Positions 42,087 to 49,726 of a DNA stretch of 64,000 bases are shown here, in pieces. This stretch comes from Nocardiopsis sp. CNR-923 (lineage in GTDB: Bacteria > Actinomycetota > Actinomycetes > Streptosporangiales > Streptosporangiaceae), in contig NZ_MKKC01000098.1 in NCBI RefSeq assembly GCF_001942255.1, forward strand, positions 1 through 64,000, written 5' to 3'. The notes beneath the pieces are model-generated. The model saw only the letters and a program-made list of their open reading frames with translations, was not told the DNA's origin and made no database searches. The position numbers were made by a program, and so were the translations under genes. Each line of letters starts with the position of its first letter. Positions within the stretch are counted from its first letter, which is position 1.

Positions 42087-42752
42087 CGACGACATGCAGA
42101 TCATCCGCGCGATGCGCATCAACCTGCGGGCGCGCGGCCACAACGTGGACACCGCTCCCGACGCGCCTCAGCGCTGCGGCTGGCCGCCGAACGCCACCCG
42201 GACGTCGTGCTGCTGGACCTCGGGCTGCCGGACATGGAGGGCATGGAGGTCATCCAGCGGTTGCGGGGGTGGTCGCAGGTGCCGATCATCGTGCTGTCGG
42301 CTCGGCACTCGGCCGGGGAGAAGGTCCGCTGCCTGGACTCGGGCGCGGACGACTACGTGACCAAGCCGTTCGGAATGGACGAGCTGCTGGCCCGGATGCG
42401 GGCGGCCGAGCGACGGTCGGTCCCGGTGGAGGAGGCGCCGGTGGTGCGCACGCCGGACTTCACGGTGGACCTGGGGGCCAAGCGCGTCACCAGGGACGGC
42501 GAGGAGGTGCGCCTGACCCCGACGGAGTGGCACATCCTGGAGATCCTGACCCGGCGGCCCCGGCAACTGGTCAGCCAGCGCCAACTGCTGCACGACGTGT
42601 GGGGCCCCGCCTACCAGAGCGAGACCAACTACCTGCGGGTCTACCTCGCACAGCTGCGCAGGAAGCTGGAGCCGGACCCCGCGCGGCCGCGCTACCTCAT
42701 CACGGAGGCCGGTCGGGGCTACCGGTTCGAGACGCCGGAGACCGACGCCTGA
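42067..42752 (+). CDS. kdpE: KdpE-family response regulator (apparent frameshift)
   Basis: An OmpR-type regulator of 228 residues after restoring one base at about 42163 (CCCGACG-CGCC). The receiver starts MRVLVVDDDMQIIRAMRINL; after the break VVLLDLGLPDMEGMEV holds the phospho-acceptor Asp and DDYVTKPFGMDEL the conserved Lys. The winged-helix domain (about 130-225) has LTPTEWHILEILTRRPRQLVSQRQLL and TNYLRVYLAQLRRKLE. It is the cognate partner of the overlapping kinase. In most bacteria KdpE activates kdpFABC under potassium limitation; here the targets must lie elsewhere. Confidence 0.9.
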
Positions 42753-42835
42753 GGTCCCGCGTGGGCGAAGCGGTCGCCGGGCGGTGGCGGGCGCGGGCGG
42801 GCCGAAGCGAAGAGGAGGCCCAAGACGACACGGCC

Positions 42836-43779
42836 TCACCCGAGGTGGGGCGGCGCCAGCGTCCGGTCGCCCTCCACGAGGTCCATGACGGTCTCGAACT
42901 CCTCGGTGTGGCCCTGCGCCCGGTTCACCTTGGCGACCGCGAAGCACGGCGCGAACGCACGCACCCACTCCATCATGCGGTCGCCGTCCACACCCAGGGT
43001 GTGCGAGAGGACGTCGACGCGCCGCTCCACCTCGACGACGCTCCTGGCCTTCCACACCGCCCAGTCCACGGCGTCGACCGCGGCGTCTCCGTGGCAGCGC
43101 GCGGGTCGATGGCCACCAGGCCCCGAGGGCCGCCGTCGAGCACGTTGCCGGGGTGCAGGTCACCGTGCAGGGGGACCACGTCCACCTCGCCGATGGCCAG
43201 CGCGCGGGCGCGGCAGTACCCCTGGTGCATGGCGGTCGTCGACACGACCTCGGCCGCCGGGCCCTCGTTGCGCTCCCGGCCGGACAGGTCGAAGATGAAC
43301 TGCACGCGCGCCATGAGGGGGCGCAGCTCTATCAGCTGGGAGCGGGGCACCTCCACCTCGTGGAGCTGCGAGATGAGGGTGCCGATCGTCACCATCGGCG
43401 GGACCACGCCGATCTCCGCGAGGGTGTCCCCCCCGATGTGCTCCAGCAGGATGGCGCCGCGTTCGTGGTCCAGGGCCCACACCTCGGGCACCCGGTGCGA
43501 GGACGCCCACATGCGGAGCAGGTGCGCCTCGGAGACCGCCAGACCGGCGTCCGGGCAGAGTTTGAGGACGCCGTCGCGGCCGTCGGGAAGCGTGACGTGG
43601 ACGACGACCGCCGTGCGGCCGTGCGGTGCGCCTCCCCGCACGGTCAGCCGCCACTCCGTCGCGATCTTCTCCACGACGGCGGGGAGTTCGGCGAGCCACT
43701 CGGTCACATGGCCGCCGAAGCGCCGTTCCAGACGACGACGTTGCCGTTCGTCGACGAACCGCGCTGTGACGTCATTCAT
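42836..43779 (-). CDS. APH(6)/hydroxyurea-resistance-type kinase (apparent frameshift)
   Basis: A small-molecule kinase of the PF04655 family, which includes streptomycin 6-phosphotransferases, viomycin kinase and hydroxyurea kinase. K73 in VLKLCPD is the probable ATP-binding lysine; LHGDLHPGNVL has the catalytic D207, and D225 in AIDPRA is the metal ligand. A base is missing at about 43096 right after that motif; restored, it reads CHGDAAVDAVDWAVWKA and ends TLAPPHLG at 42836, 314 residues. The substrate is unknown, and many family members are house-keeping rather than resistance enzymes. Confidence 0.85.
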
Positions 43780-43963
43780 ATATCCACCTTAGGTCCGCGC
43801 CGAGGTTGGGGAGGTGGCGGCCTCGGGAGGAGCCGTTCCCGGATCCGCCTCGTGCCGTGTGCCGGTCGCGCGATACGGATGTGGTTTCGAGGGGTGCGGT
43901 GAATTTCCGCCCCTTGGGCACATACCCACCCGCGCGCGTGGATAACGGTTGGGGAACGGCCGG

Positions 43964-44641
43964 TCAGACCAGACGCCCCTTCGCGGCCCGGTGCTGGGCG
44001 AGCAGGGTGTCCACGATCAGGTCGGACGGCCACAGCGGAGCGGTGATGGCGGTGACGTCCAGGCTCCGGAGGAGGTCGAAGTCGGGTCCGTCGACCAGCC
44101 GCCACGCGGCGACCGCGACCCGCTCGCGGCCGTCGCGGCGCAGGCGGTCGACGGCGTCGAAGACCGACGGGGCCCAGGTGCGCAGGTACCCGACCTGCAC
44201 GGGGGAGGCGAGGCGCCGACTGAGCATGCGGGCCACGTCCATGACCACCTGGCGCTCCTCACCGCCGGTGGTGCCGTCGGCGGCCAGGACCACGCCGTCG
44301 GCGGGGCTCCAGCCGGAGTCCGCGAGCCGTCCGGCGAGGTCGGCGACGATCGAGGGCACCGCGCCCAGCGGAGTCGTGTGGCAGGAGTTCTCCAGGTGGG
44401 CCAGGTCGAGCCGCGAGAACAGGTGCGCGCTGGCCACGTCGCCGCCGGCGACGTACGCGGGGACGACCACCTTGGGCCCGGGGACGGACCGGATCGCGGC
44501 GGCGACCTCGTCGGGGCTGCCGAAGGCCGGGGCCACGGGAGCCTCCCCCCGGTTGGCGACCGCCTCGGCGAGACCGCACAGTGCCTCGCGGCGGTGGGCG
44601 TCACGCGCGTCGTCGGCTACGAGGACCATCGTGGGGACCAT
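43964..44641 (-). CDS. Sirohydrochlorin chelatase (CbiX/SirB family)
   Basis: A 225-residue metal chelatase inserting cobalt or iron into sirohydrochlorin. It has two CbiX repeats: LVADDARDAHRREALCGLAEAV (where the usual leading HGS-type motif is modified to VADD) and VVLAADGTTGGEERQVVMDVARML. The expected active-site histidines appear as H in ENSCHTTPLG and AHRR; the usual HGSR motif is weak. The ATG at 44641 has AAGGAG 6 bases upstream. In actinobacteria this enzyme serves siroheme for sulfite/nitrite reductases or B12; no such genes are next to it here, but pduO is in the window. Confidence 0.8.
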   Translation of the reverse strand: MVPTMVLVADDARDAHRREALCGLAEAVANRGEAPVAPAFGSPDEVAAAIRSVPGPKVVVPAYVAGGDVASAHLFSRLDLAHLENSCHTTPLGAVPSIVADLAGRLADSGWSPADGVVLAADGTTGGEERQVVMDVARMLSRRLASPVQVGYLRTWAPSVFDAVDRLRRDGRERVAVAAWRLVDGPDFDLLRSLDVTAITAPLWPSDLIVDTLLAQHRAAKGRLV

Positions 44642-45483
44642 GTACGGCTCCTTGGGAATCGCAGTGCAGACCTGCCGTCCTCCGCGAGCGTAAAGCGGCC
44701 CAGTTTCGGGGGAGTGCCCTCGTGTTACGCACAGGAAAACAACAGACAATGGCTGTGATGGTTATCACCAGAGGCTCTCTTGGTGAACCATAACAATCAC
44801 CGAAAAACTGGTCCGTGTCCACAGCCCCGAGAGTGTGGTGTTGGCCGCATGGCGCACGCGCACGGCAGCCGCCCCACTCCGCCTCCCGTTCGGCCGACCG
44901 CACGCAGGAACGACACCCGCGAGGTTGCCGAAACAGGGGGAACTGGACCGTGGACAACGAAGGGCGAATCACATCCGAATGCCGTGGGGCGCGCGGTGGA
45001 TTCGTCCCGCGAGTTCTCCAGAGAAAAGCCGGTGCAAATTAATTCCAATGCACACGCACAGAGCAGGTGCACATGCGTCGGAACGGACGTTCGCTCCTAC
45101 CGGCCCCGGGCGGCGGATCGCGCTTCGTCCACCGCGCGGCATGCGCCTGGCGGGAGGGCGCGGCGCCCGCGACGGGCGACCCCGTCCGCCCCGCGCGCAC
45201 GGACACCGCGACCCGGCCTTTGACACATCCGAAGCACTACTGTCAAGGGTGCACGCTCCCCTTCCCTCACGTGGTTCCACACCACCTGGCGTGGGGAGAC
45301 AGGGGGCGTACCCGGCGTGATCACTTGCCATCAACCGTCGGGGCAACCACACTTGACCACGATCGGAGGGTTTACCCGTGTCACACCCGCCACGGGAAAT
45401 CCGCTGGTCATCGCGTCCCCGGCTCCCCACCCCGGGGCGGCACGCGAACCGCGAACCGCCGAACCGTCCAGACTGGAGTGAGC
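44642..45483. other. Long non-coding gap between cbiX-like and ANT-like genes
   Basis: An 842-base region with no gene I can support. Frames on both strands are open (one of 161 codons from 44835, plus strand) but are Arg/Pro/Ala-rich and low in hydrophobics, as expected for chance frames in this composition. The left part (44700-44830) is AT-richer and contains an inverted repeat at 44758-44791 and several A-runs, typical of promoter sequence; the middle (45040-45060) is also AT-rich. TTGACA (45220-45225) could be a -35 for the downstream gene, but no well-spaced -10 follows. Confidence 0.5.
44758..44791. repeat. Inverted repeat upstream of the sirohydrochlorin chelatase gene
   Basis: ATGGTT, an AT bulge and CACCA pair with TGGTG and AACCAT across a 10-base loop (44771-44780). 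It lies about 120 bases upstream of the minus-strand cbiX start within an AT-rich patch, so an operator or leader hairpin is plausible. Confidence 0.45.
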
Positions 45484-46296
45484 ATGGCCGTCCACCCTCG
45501 GGTGCAGACGCTGGCGCAGACCTTCCTCGCACACGCGGACCAGACCGCCCCCGGCCTGGTCGAAGGCCTCTATCTGACCGGTTCGGTCGCCCTCGGCGAC
45601 TTCCGCCCGCACACCAGTGACGTCGACTTCGTCATCGTCACCTCGCACACGCCGGGCCAGCACGAACTCGACCTCCTGCGGCGCGTCCACGCCCTCACCC
45701 GCTCCGACGTCCCCCGCCCCCAGTTCAACGGGATCCACGTCACCTGGGACGACCTCACCCGCGACCCCGCCGCCTGCGGCTCCGTCGCCTCGGTGATCGC
45801 CGGGCGCTTCCGGCAGCGGGCGAGCGCCGACGTCAACCCCGTCACCTGGCACATCCTCGCCGACCGGGGCGTCACCATGCGCGGCCCGCATCCCCTCGAA
45901 CTGGACGTGTGGGACGAGCCCGAGAGCCTGCGCACCTGGTCCCTGGGCTCGCTGGACGAGCAGTGGCGCCGCTGGCGGGAGAAGGCCGGGCGCCTGGTGA
46001 CCCCGCGCGGCCTGGCCGTGCTCGGCTCCCTCGCCCCGTCCTGGAGCGTGCTCAGCGTCAGCCGGCTGCACTTCACGCTCAAGACCGGTGAGATCACCTC
46101 CAAGTCGGGGGCGGGCGCCTACGCGCTGCACGCCTTCCCCGAACGGTGGCAGCGGATCGTCAACGAGTGCCTGCGCGTCCGCCGCAGCGCCCAGGCGCCC
46201 TCGCTGTACGAGAGCGCGCTCGCCCGCCGCCGGGCCGCCCTGGACTACATCGAGATGGTCCTGGACGACTCCCTGCGCCCCGGCCTGGCGGTCTGA
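45484..46296 (+). CDS. ANT-type nucleotidyltransferase (aminoglycoside adenylyltransferase-like)
   Basis: A 270-residue protein with an N-terminal nucleotidyltransferase core: the GS...DxD motif is G33-S34 in LYLTGSVALGDFRPHTSDVDFVIVTS with D46 and D48. The C-terminal part (AWSVLSVSRLHFTLKTGEITSKSGAGAYAL...PERWQRIVNECLRVRR) resembles the helical domain of AadA-like ANT(3'')/(9) enzymes (DUF4111). Such enzymes adenylate streptomycin or spectinomycin, but many chromosomal copies have no proven substrate. The ATG at 45484 has GGAG 7 bases upstream. It precedes def by 43 bases, so the two may be co-transcribed. Confidence 0.75.
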   Translation: MAVHPRVQTLAQTFLAHADQTAPGLVEGLYLTGSVALGDFRPHTSDVDFVIVTSHTPGQHELDLLRRVHALTRSDVPRPQFNGIHVTWDDLTRDPAACGSVASVIAGRFRQRASADVNPVTWHILADRGVTMRGPHPLELDVWDEPESLRTWSLGSLDEQWRRWREKAGRLVTPRGLAVLGSLAPSWSVLSVSRLHFTLKTGEITSKSGAGAYALHAFPERWQRIVNECLRVRRSAQAPSLYESALARRRAALDYIEMVLDDSLRPGLAV

Positions 46297-46339
46297 GGAC
46301 CCGTACCCGGCCAACGGAACATGTCCTAACCTGAGGGGC

Positions 46340-46900
46340 ATGACCATGCGCCCCATCGTCCGGTTCGGCGACCCCGTCCTCGTCACCAGGACCACCCCCG
46401 TCACCCGGTTCGACCAGCACACGAAGGCCCTGGTCCGGGACTTGTTGGACACCGTGGACGCCCCCGGCCGCGCCGGGCTCGCCGCCACCCAGATCGGTGT
46501 CGGGCTGCGCGTGTTCAGCTACAACGTCGAGGGCCGGATCGGGTACGTGATCAACCCGCGGATCACGCGGACGTCCGACGAGACTCAGGACGGGGAGGAG
46601 GGCTGCCTGTCCGTCCCCGAGCTCTGGTACCCCACCCGCCGCGCCCAGCACGCCGTCGTCACCGGTGTCGACCTGCGCAACGAACCGGTCACCGTCGAGG
46701 GCACGGGACTGATGGCCCGCTGCCTCCAGCACGAGACCGACCACCTGGACGGCATGCTCTACATCGAGCGGCTCGACGCGGAGAACCGCAAGCACGCGAT
46801 GCGTGACATCCGCCGCTCCTCCTGGTTCCTCCCCACCGAGACCGCACCCGCGACTCCCACCGGAAACGCCCTTCCCAGCGCCTTCGGCGGCGCGCGCTGA
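46340..46900 (+). CDS. def: Peptide deformylase
   Basis: It removes the formyl group from new polypeptides. It has 186 residues with all three motifs: GLAATQIGV (motif 1, 46-54), EGCLS (motif 2, metal ligand C89) and HETDH (motif 3, H131, E132, H135). Motif 2 is preceded by DGEEGCLSVPE as in actinobacterial class I enzymes. The start ATG at 46340 follows GAGGGG closely; MTMRPIVRFGDPVL is the usual opening, with ATG 46346 as the alternative. The C-terminal 25 residues are low-complexity. Confidence 0.95.
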   Translation: MTMRPIVRFGDPVLVTRTTPVTRFDQHTKALVRDLLDTVDAPGRAGLAATQIGVGLRVFSYNVEGRIGYVINPRITRTSDETQDGEEGCLSVPELWYPTRRAQHAVVTGVDLRNEPVTVEGTGLMARCLQHETDHLDGMLYIERLDAENRKHAMRDIRRSSWFLPTETAPATPTGNALPSAFGGAR

Positions 46901-47104
46901 CCGAGACCGGCCGCGCCGGGGGCTTCCGTCGCAGTGCGCAACTCCGGGTATCTTCGGACACATCCCCGCACACTCCCCCGCGGTCACGTGGGTCACCGCA
47001 CAAGGCATGAAGATCTCGTCAGATCCGCCGTGCGCCCCTCCCCCGGCACCCTCAGCACCACCGCCGGCGCGAAGGGCCGTGCGCGGGTCGCCCTCGGAGC
47101 AGCC

Positions 47105-48070
47105 ATGACACCTTCTCACCCGCCCACCCCGCGGCGCGCCCGGCGCTCCGCCCTCGCCGCCACCGCGCTCGCCGCGGCGCTCGTGGTCGCCCTGCCCTCG
47201 GCCGCGACGGCCGAGCCGGACGAGGTCGACATCGACGAGCTGACCGAGCGGGCCAAGGAGCTGGAGGATTCCTACGAGGGCGAACTCCTCCAGTTCACCG
47301 AGATCCGGGACCGCGTCGAACAGGCCGAGGACGATCTGGCCGAGATCGAGGAACGCCTGGAATCGTCCCGGAGCGGCGTGTCCGTCATCGCCTCCTCCCG
47401 CTACAAGACCGACGGCTTCCTCCCGAGCCTCCAGATCGTCTTCGCCAGCGAGCCCGAGCAGATGTTCACCGACGCCGCCACCGTCGCCTACCTCAGCGAG
47501 AACCAGGCCGCGCAAATCTCCGACCTCGTCGAGACCCACCGCGAGCAGGAGGAGGTCGCCGCGGAGCTCAACGGCGAACTGGCCGAGGCCGAGGAGCTCG
47601 TCGAGACGCTGGAGTCGGAGCGCGAGGAGGTCGAGGAGCGGATCCGGGAGTACGAGGAGTCCCAGGTCCCCGAGACCCCGGGGAACGGCACCATCCCCGA
47701 CAGCGCCCGGGGCGGCGGTTGGGACTCCACCACGGCCCGCATGGCCGCGATCCGCGACAACATCATCATGACCTACGGCGCGCCCTACCCCGTGGGCTGC
47801 TGGCGGCCCAGCGCCGACGACCACGGCGACGGCCGCGCCTGCGACTTCATGATGAGTTCCGGCGGAGCGATGCCCTCGGCGGAGAACCAGGCCCTCGGCG
47901 ACCAGATCGCCCAGCACGCGATCGACAACGCCGCCGCGTGGGGCGTGGACTACGTGATCTGGCGGCAGCGGATCTGGCAGCAGTCCAACCCCCAGTGGGT
48001 CGCGATGAACGACCGGGGCGACAACACCCAGAACCACTACGACCACGTGCACATCTCGTCGTACTCGTAG
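47105..48070 (+). CDS. Secreted coiled-coil protein with ARB-07466-like C-terminal domain
   Basis: A 321-residue exported protein. The signal peptide is residues 1-36 (RRARRSALAATALAAALVVALPSAATA). Residues about 40-190 form a strongly acidic coiled coil (DIDELTERAKELEDSY..., ESEREEVEERIREYEES), like the N-terminal half of actinobacterial NlpC/P60 hydrolases. The C-terminal domain (about 205-321) has MTYGAPYPVGCWRPSADDHGDGRACDFMM and NHYDHVHISS, conserved Cys/Asp/His residues of a fold seen in extracellular actinobacterial proteins and in DD-peptidase-like enzymes. The activity is unproven; cell-wall turnover is likely. ATG 47105 has GGAG upstream. Confidence 0.8.
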   Translation: MTPSHPPTPRRARRSALAATALAAALVVALPSAATAEPDEVDIDELTERAKELEDSYEGELLQFTEIRDRVEQAEDDLAEIEERLESSRSGVSVIASSRYKTDGFLPSLQIVFASEPEQMFTDAATVAYLSENQAAQISDLVETHREQEEVAAELNGELAEAEELVETLESEREEVEERIREYEESQVPETPGNGTIPDSARGGGWDSTTARMAAIRDNIIMTYGAPYPVGCWRPSADDHGDGRACDFMMSSGGAMPSAENQALGDQIAQHAIDNAAAWGVDYVIWRQRIWQQSNPQWVAMNDRGDNTQNHYDHVHISSYS

Positions 48071-48107
48071 GGGGGACGAATCCCGTCCGCTGCGGCATTC
48101 GTCCCCC
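48071..48107 (+). terminator. Terminator 1 between convergent genes
   Basis: A perfect 11-bp stem, GGGGGACGAAT (48071-48081) with ATTCGTCCCCC (48097-48107), starting at the base after the stop codon of the secreted protein gene. Confidence 0.8.
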
Positions 48108-48123
48108 GTGGGACGTGGAGCTG

Positions 48124-48170
48124 GCGGCACGACGCGGCCACCGACCCCTGGCCTGGCCGCGTCGTGCCGC
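48124..48170 (-). terminator. Terminator 2 between convergent genes
   Basis: A perfect 17-bp stem (48124-48140 and 48154-48170) around a 13-base loop, 26 bases past the stop of the minus-strand glyoxalase gene. Together with terminator 1 it seals transcription in both directions. Confidence 0.8.
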
Positions 48171-48195
48171 GGACTCCCGGGAAGGGACCGACCGC

Positions 48196-48582
48196 TCAGA
48201 CCAGGGTGGAGATGCAGAAGGGATGTCCGGCGGGGTCCAGCAGAACCCTCCACCGATCGGGCTCGGGCTGGCTCGGGGGCTCGGTCGCACCCAGGGCGAG
48301 GAGTCTGGTCTGGGCGGCATCGAGATCGTCGACGCCCAGGTCGAGGTGGGCCCGCTTCTCCCGGGAGGGATCCGGCCAGGTGGGACGCTGGTAGCCCGGC
48401 AGCCGGGAGAAGCCCAGACCGGCCGCCCCCTCCTGGCCGAGCAGGATGAAGTCGTCACTGGAGTAGACGACGGGCAGGCCGAGGACTTCGGCGTAGAAGC
48501 GGGCCAGTTCGGCGGGATCGGGGCAGTCGAAGGTGACGGCCGCGTAGCGCATCGTGGGTCCGGACGTGGTTTCAGTGCTCAT
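48196..48582 (-). CDS. Glyoxalase/bleomycin-resistance/dioxygenase superfamily protein
   Basis: A 128-residue VOC-fold protein. The two beta-alpha-beta-beta-beta modules show MRYAAVTFDCPDPAELARFYAEVLGLPVV and KRAHLDLGVDDLDAAQTRLLALGA; the C-terminus DPAGHPFCI is typical. It is probably a small enzyme or binding protein; no metal-ligand set can be assigned with certainty. The ATG at 48582 is divergent from the WYL regulator, 63 bases away, with an operator-like palindrome between them, so regulation by that protein is likely. Confidence 0.85.
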   Translation of the reverse strand: MSTETTSGPTMRYAAVTFDCPDPAELARFYAEVLGLPVVYSSDDFILLGQEGAAGLGFSRLPGYQRPTWPDPSREKRAHLDLGVDDLDAAQTRLLALGATEPPSQPEPDRWRVLLDPAGHPFCISTLV

Positions 48583-48599
48583 GGGCGACACGTTAGAAC

Positions 48600-48628
48600 G
48601 CGACCAGGACAGGTTCGGTCCTGGTCGC
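48600..48628. promoter_or_regulatory. Operator-like palindrome between glyoxalase and WYL-regulator genes
   Basis: A perfect 11-bp inverted repeat, GCGACCAGGAC (48600-48610) and GTCCTGGTCGC (48618-48628), with a 7-base centre, in the middle of the 63-base divergent intergenic space. It is a strong candidate for the binding site of the WYL regulator. Confidence 0.7.
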
Positions 48629-48645
48629 GGGAGATACTCAAGGAC

Positions 48646-49611
48646 GTGATCAGCACATCCGCCCGCCTGCTGCACCTGCTCTCGCTGCTGTCCGCGCGGC
48701 CGTCGTGGACCTGCGGCGAACTGGCTGAACGCATGGCGGTCACCGAACGCACGGTCCGAAGGGACATCTCCAGGCTCAGGGAACTCGGCTACGAAGTCGG
48801 GTCGGACCCCGGCCCCTGGGGCGGCTATGCTCTCGTCGGCGGTTCCCGGATACCGCCTCTGGTCCTCGACGAGGAGGAGACGCTGGCCGTCGCCGTCGGG
48901 CTGCGCGAGGCGGCGCTGAGCGGCGCGCTGGGGGGTGAACCGGCGGCGTTGTCCGCCCTGTTGAAGCTGCGGCAGGGTCTGCCCCGGCGGATCGCCGACC
49001 GGCTCGGTGAGTTGGACTCCGCCCTGGTCCACACAGCCAGACCGGACCAGCCCCAGATCGCGCCCGGCCTGCTGCTGGAACTGGTCACGGTCTGCCGCCG
49101 GGGTGAGCGGGTCCGCTTGTCCTACCGCGACCGGAACGGGCAGCGGACAGAGCGGGACGCCGATCCCTACCGCCTGGTGCACACGGGCCGCCGCTGGTAC
49201 TTCGTCGCGCGCGACGTGACGCGCGACCGATGGCGGACGTTCCGCGCTGACAGGGTCGAGCGGGTACGGCCGACCGGACACGCGGTCGAGCTCGTGGATC
49301 CGCCCGATCCGGCACTGCTCGTCCGCGAGGCGACGGCGAGCGGCGTGTATCCGCTCCATGCGACGATCCGCCTCCCGCTGCCGATGGAACGGGCCGTCCG
49401 GCTGATCCCGCCGACGGTCGGCACCCACCGCTCCGAGGGCGCCGGGGCGACCATCGTCGACATCGGCGGACCCGATGCGGTCGGCCTCGCCCGGTACCTG
49501 CTCGGCCTGGCCACCCCGTTGCGCGTCCTGGCGCCGGACGAGGTGCGCGATGAACTGGTTCGCCGCGCCCGCGAGCTGCTCGACGGCAACGTGGACGTTC
49601 GGTCCCGGTAG
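48646..49611 (+). CDS. WYL-domain transcriptional regulator (YafY/DeoR-like)
   Basis: A 321-residue regulator. The N-terminal winged HTH (SARLLHLLSLLSARPSWTCGELAERMAVTERTVRRDISRLRELGY) is followed by the linker GGYALVGG...PLVLDEEETLAVAVGL and the WYL domain (about 135-220) with RRGERVRLSYRDRNGQ and PYRLVHTGRRWYFVARD. WYL domains bind ligands, often nucleic acid or nucleotides. The GTG at 48646 follows AAGGA. It is divergent from the glyoxalase gene, the likely target, and probably autoregulated through the shared palindrome. Confidence 0.9.
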   Translation: MISTSARLLHLLSLLSARPSWTCGELAERMAVTERTVRRDISRLRELGYEVGSDPGPWGGYALVGGSRIPPLVLDEEETLAVAVGLREAALSGALGGEPAALSALLKLRQGLPRRIADRLGELDSALVHTARPDQPQIAPGLLLELVTVCRRGERVRLSYRDRNGQRTERDADPYRLVHTGRRWYFVARDVTRDRWRTFRADRVERVRPTGHAVELVDPPDPALLVREATASGVYPLHATIRLPLPMERAVRLIPPTVGTHRSEGAGATIVDIGGPDAVGLARYLLGLATPLRVLAPDEVRDELVRRARELLDGNVDVRSR

Positions 49612-49726
49612 AGGGGCGCTGCGAGGAAACCGTCGCCCGACGGGCTGGCGGGCCCGTGCGACGTGGGCGTGCGCACCCCCTGGAGGGGACACCGCGCACG
49701 TCTCGAACCCGCGCCCGAGGGGCGGG

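Noticed and set aside
45220..45246. TTGACA...TGTCAA inverted repeat as a promoter or operator for the ANT-like gene
   Set aside because: The arms are only 6 bp with a 15-base spacer, no -10 at proper distance follows and it is 240 bases from the start. Too weak to list as a site.
44835..45320. A 161-codon plus-strand frame in the 842-bp gap
   Set aside because: Rich in Arg, Pro and Ala, no hydrophobic core, no family and no good start signal; overlapping frames on the other strand are equally open.
47105..48070. NlpC/P60 peptidoglycan hydrolase call for the coiled-coil secreted protein
   Set aside because: The N-terminal coiled coil is similar, but the C-terminal domain lacks the NlpC/P60 Cys-His-His arrangement and instead matches the ARB-07466-like pattern.
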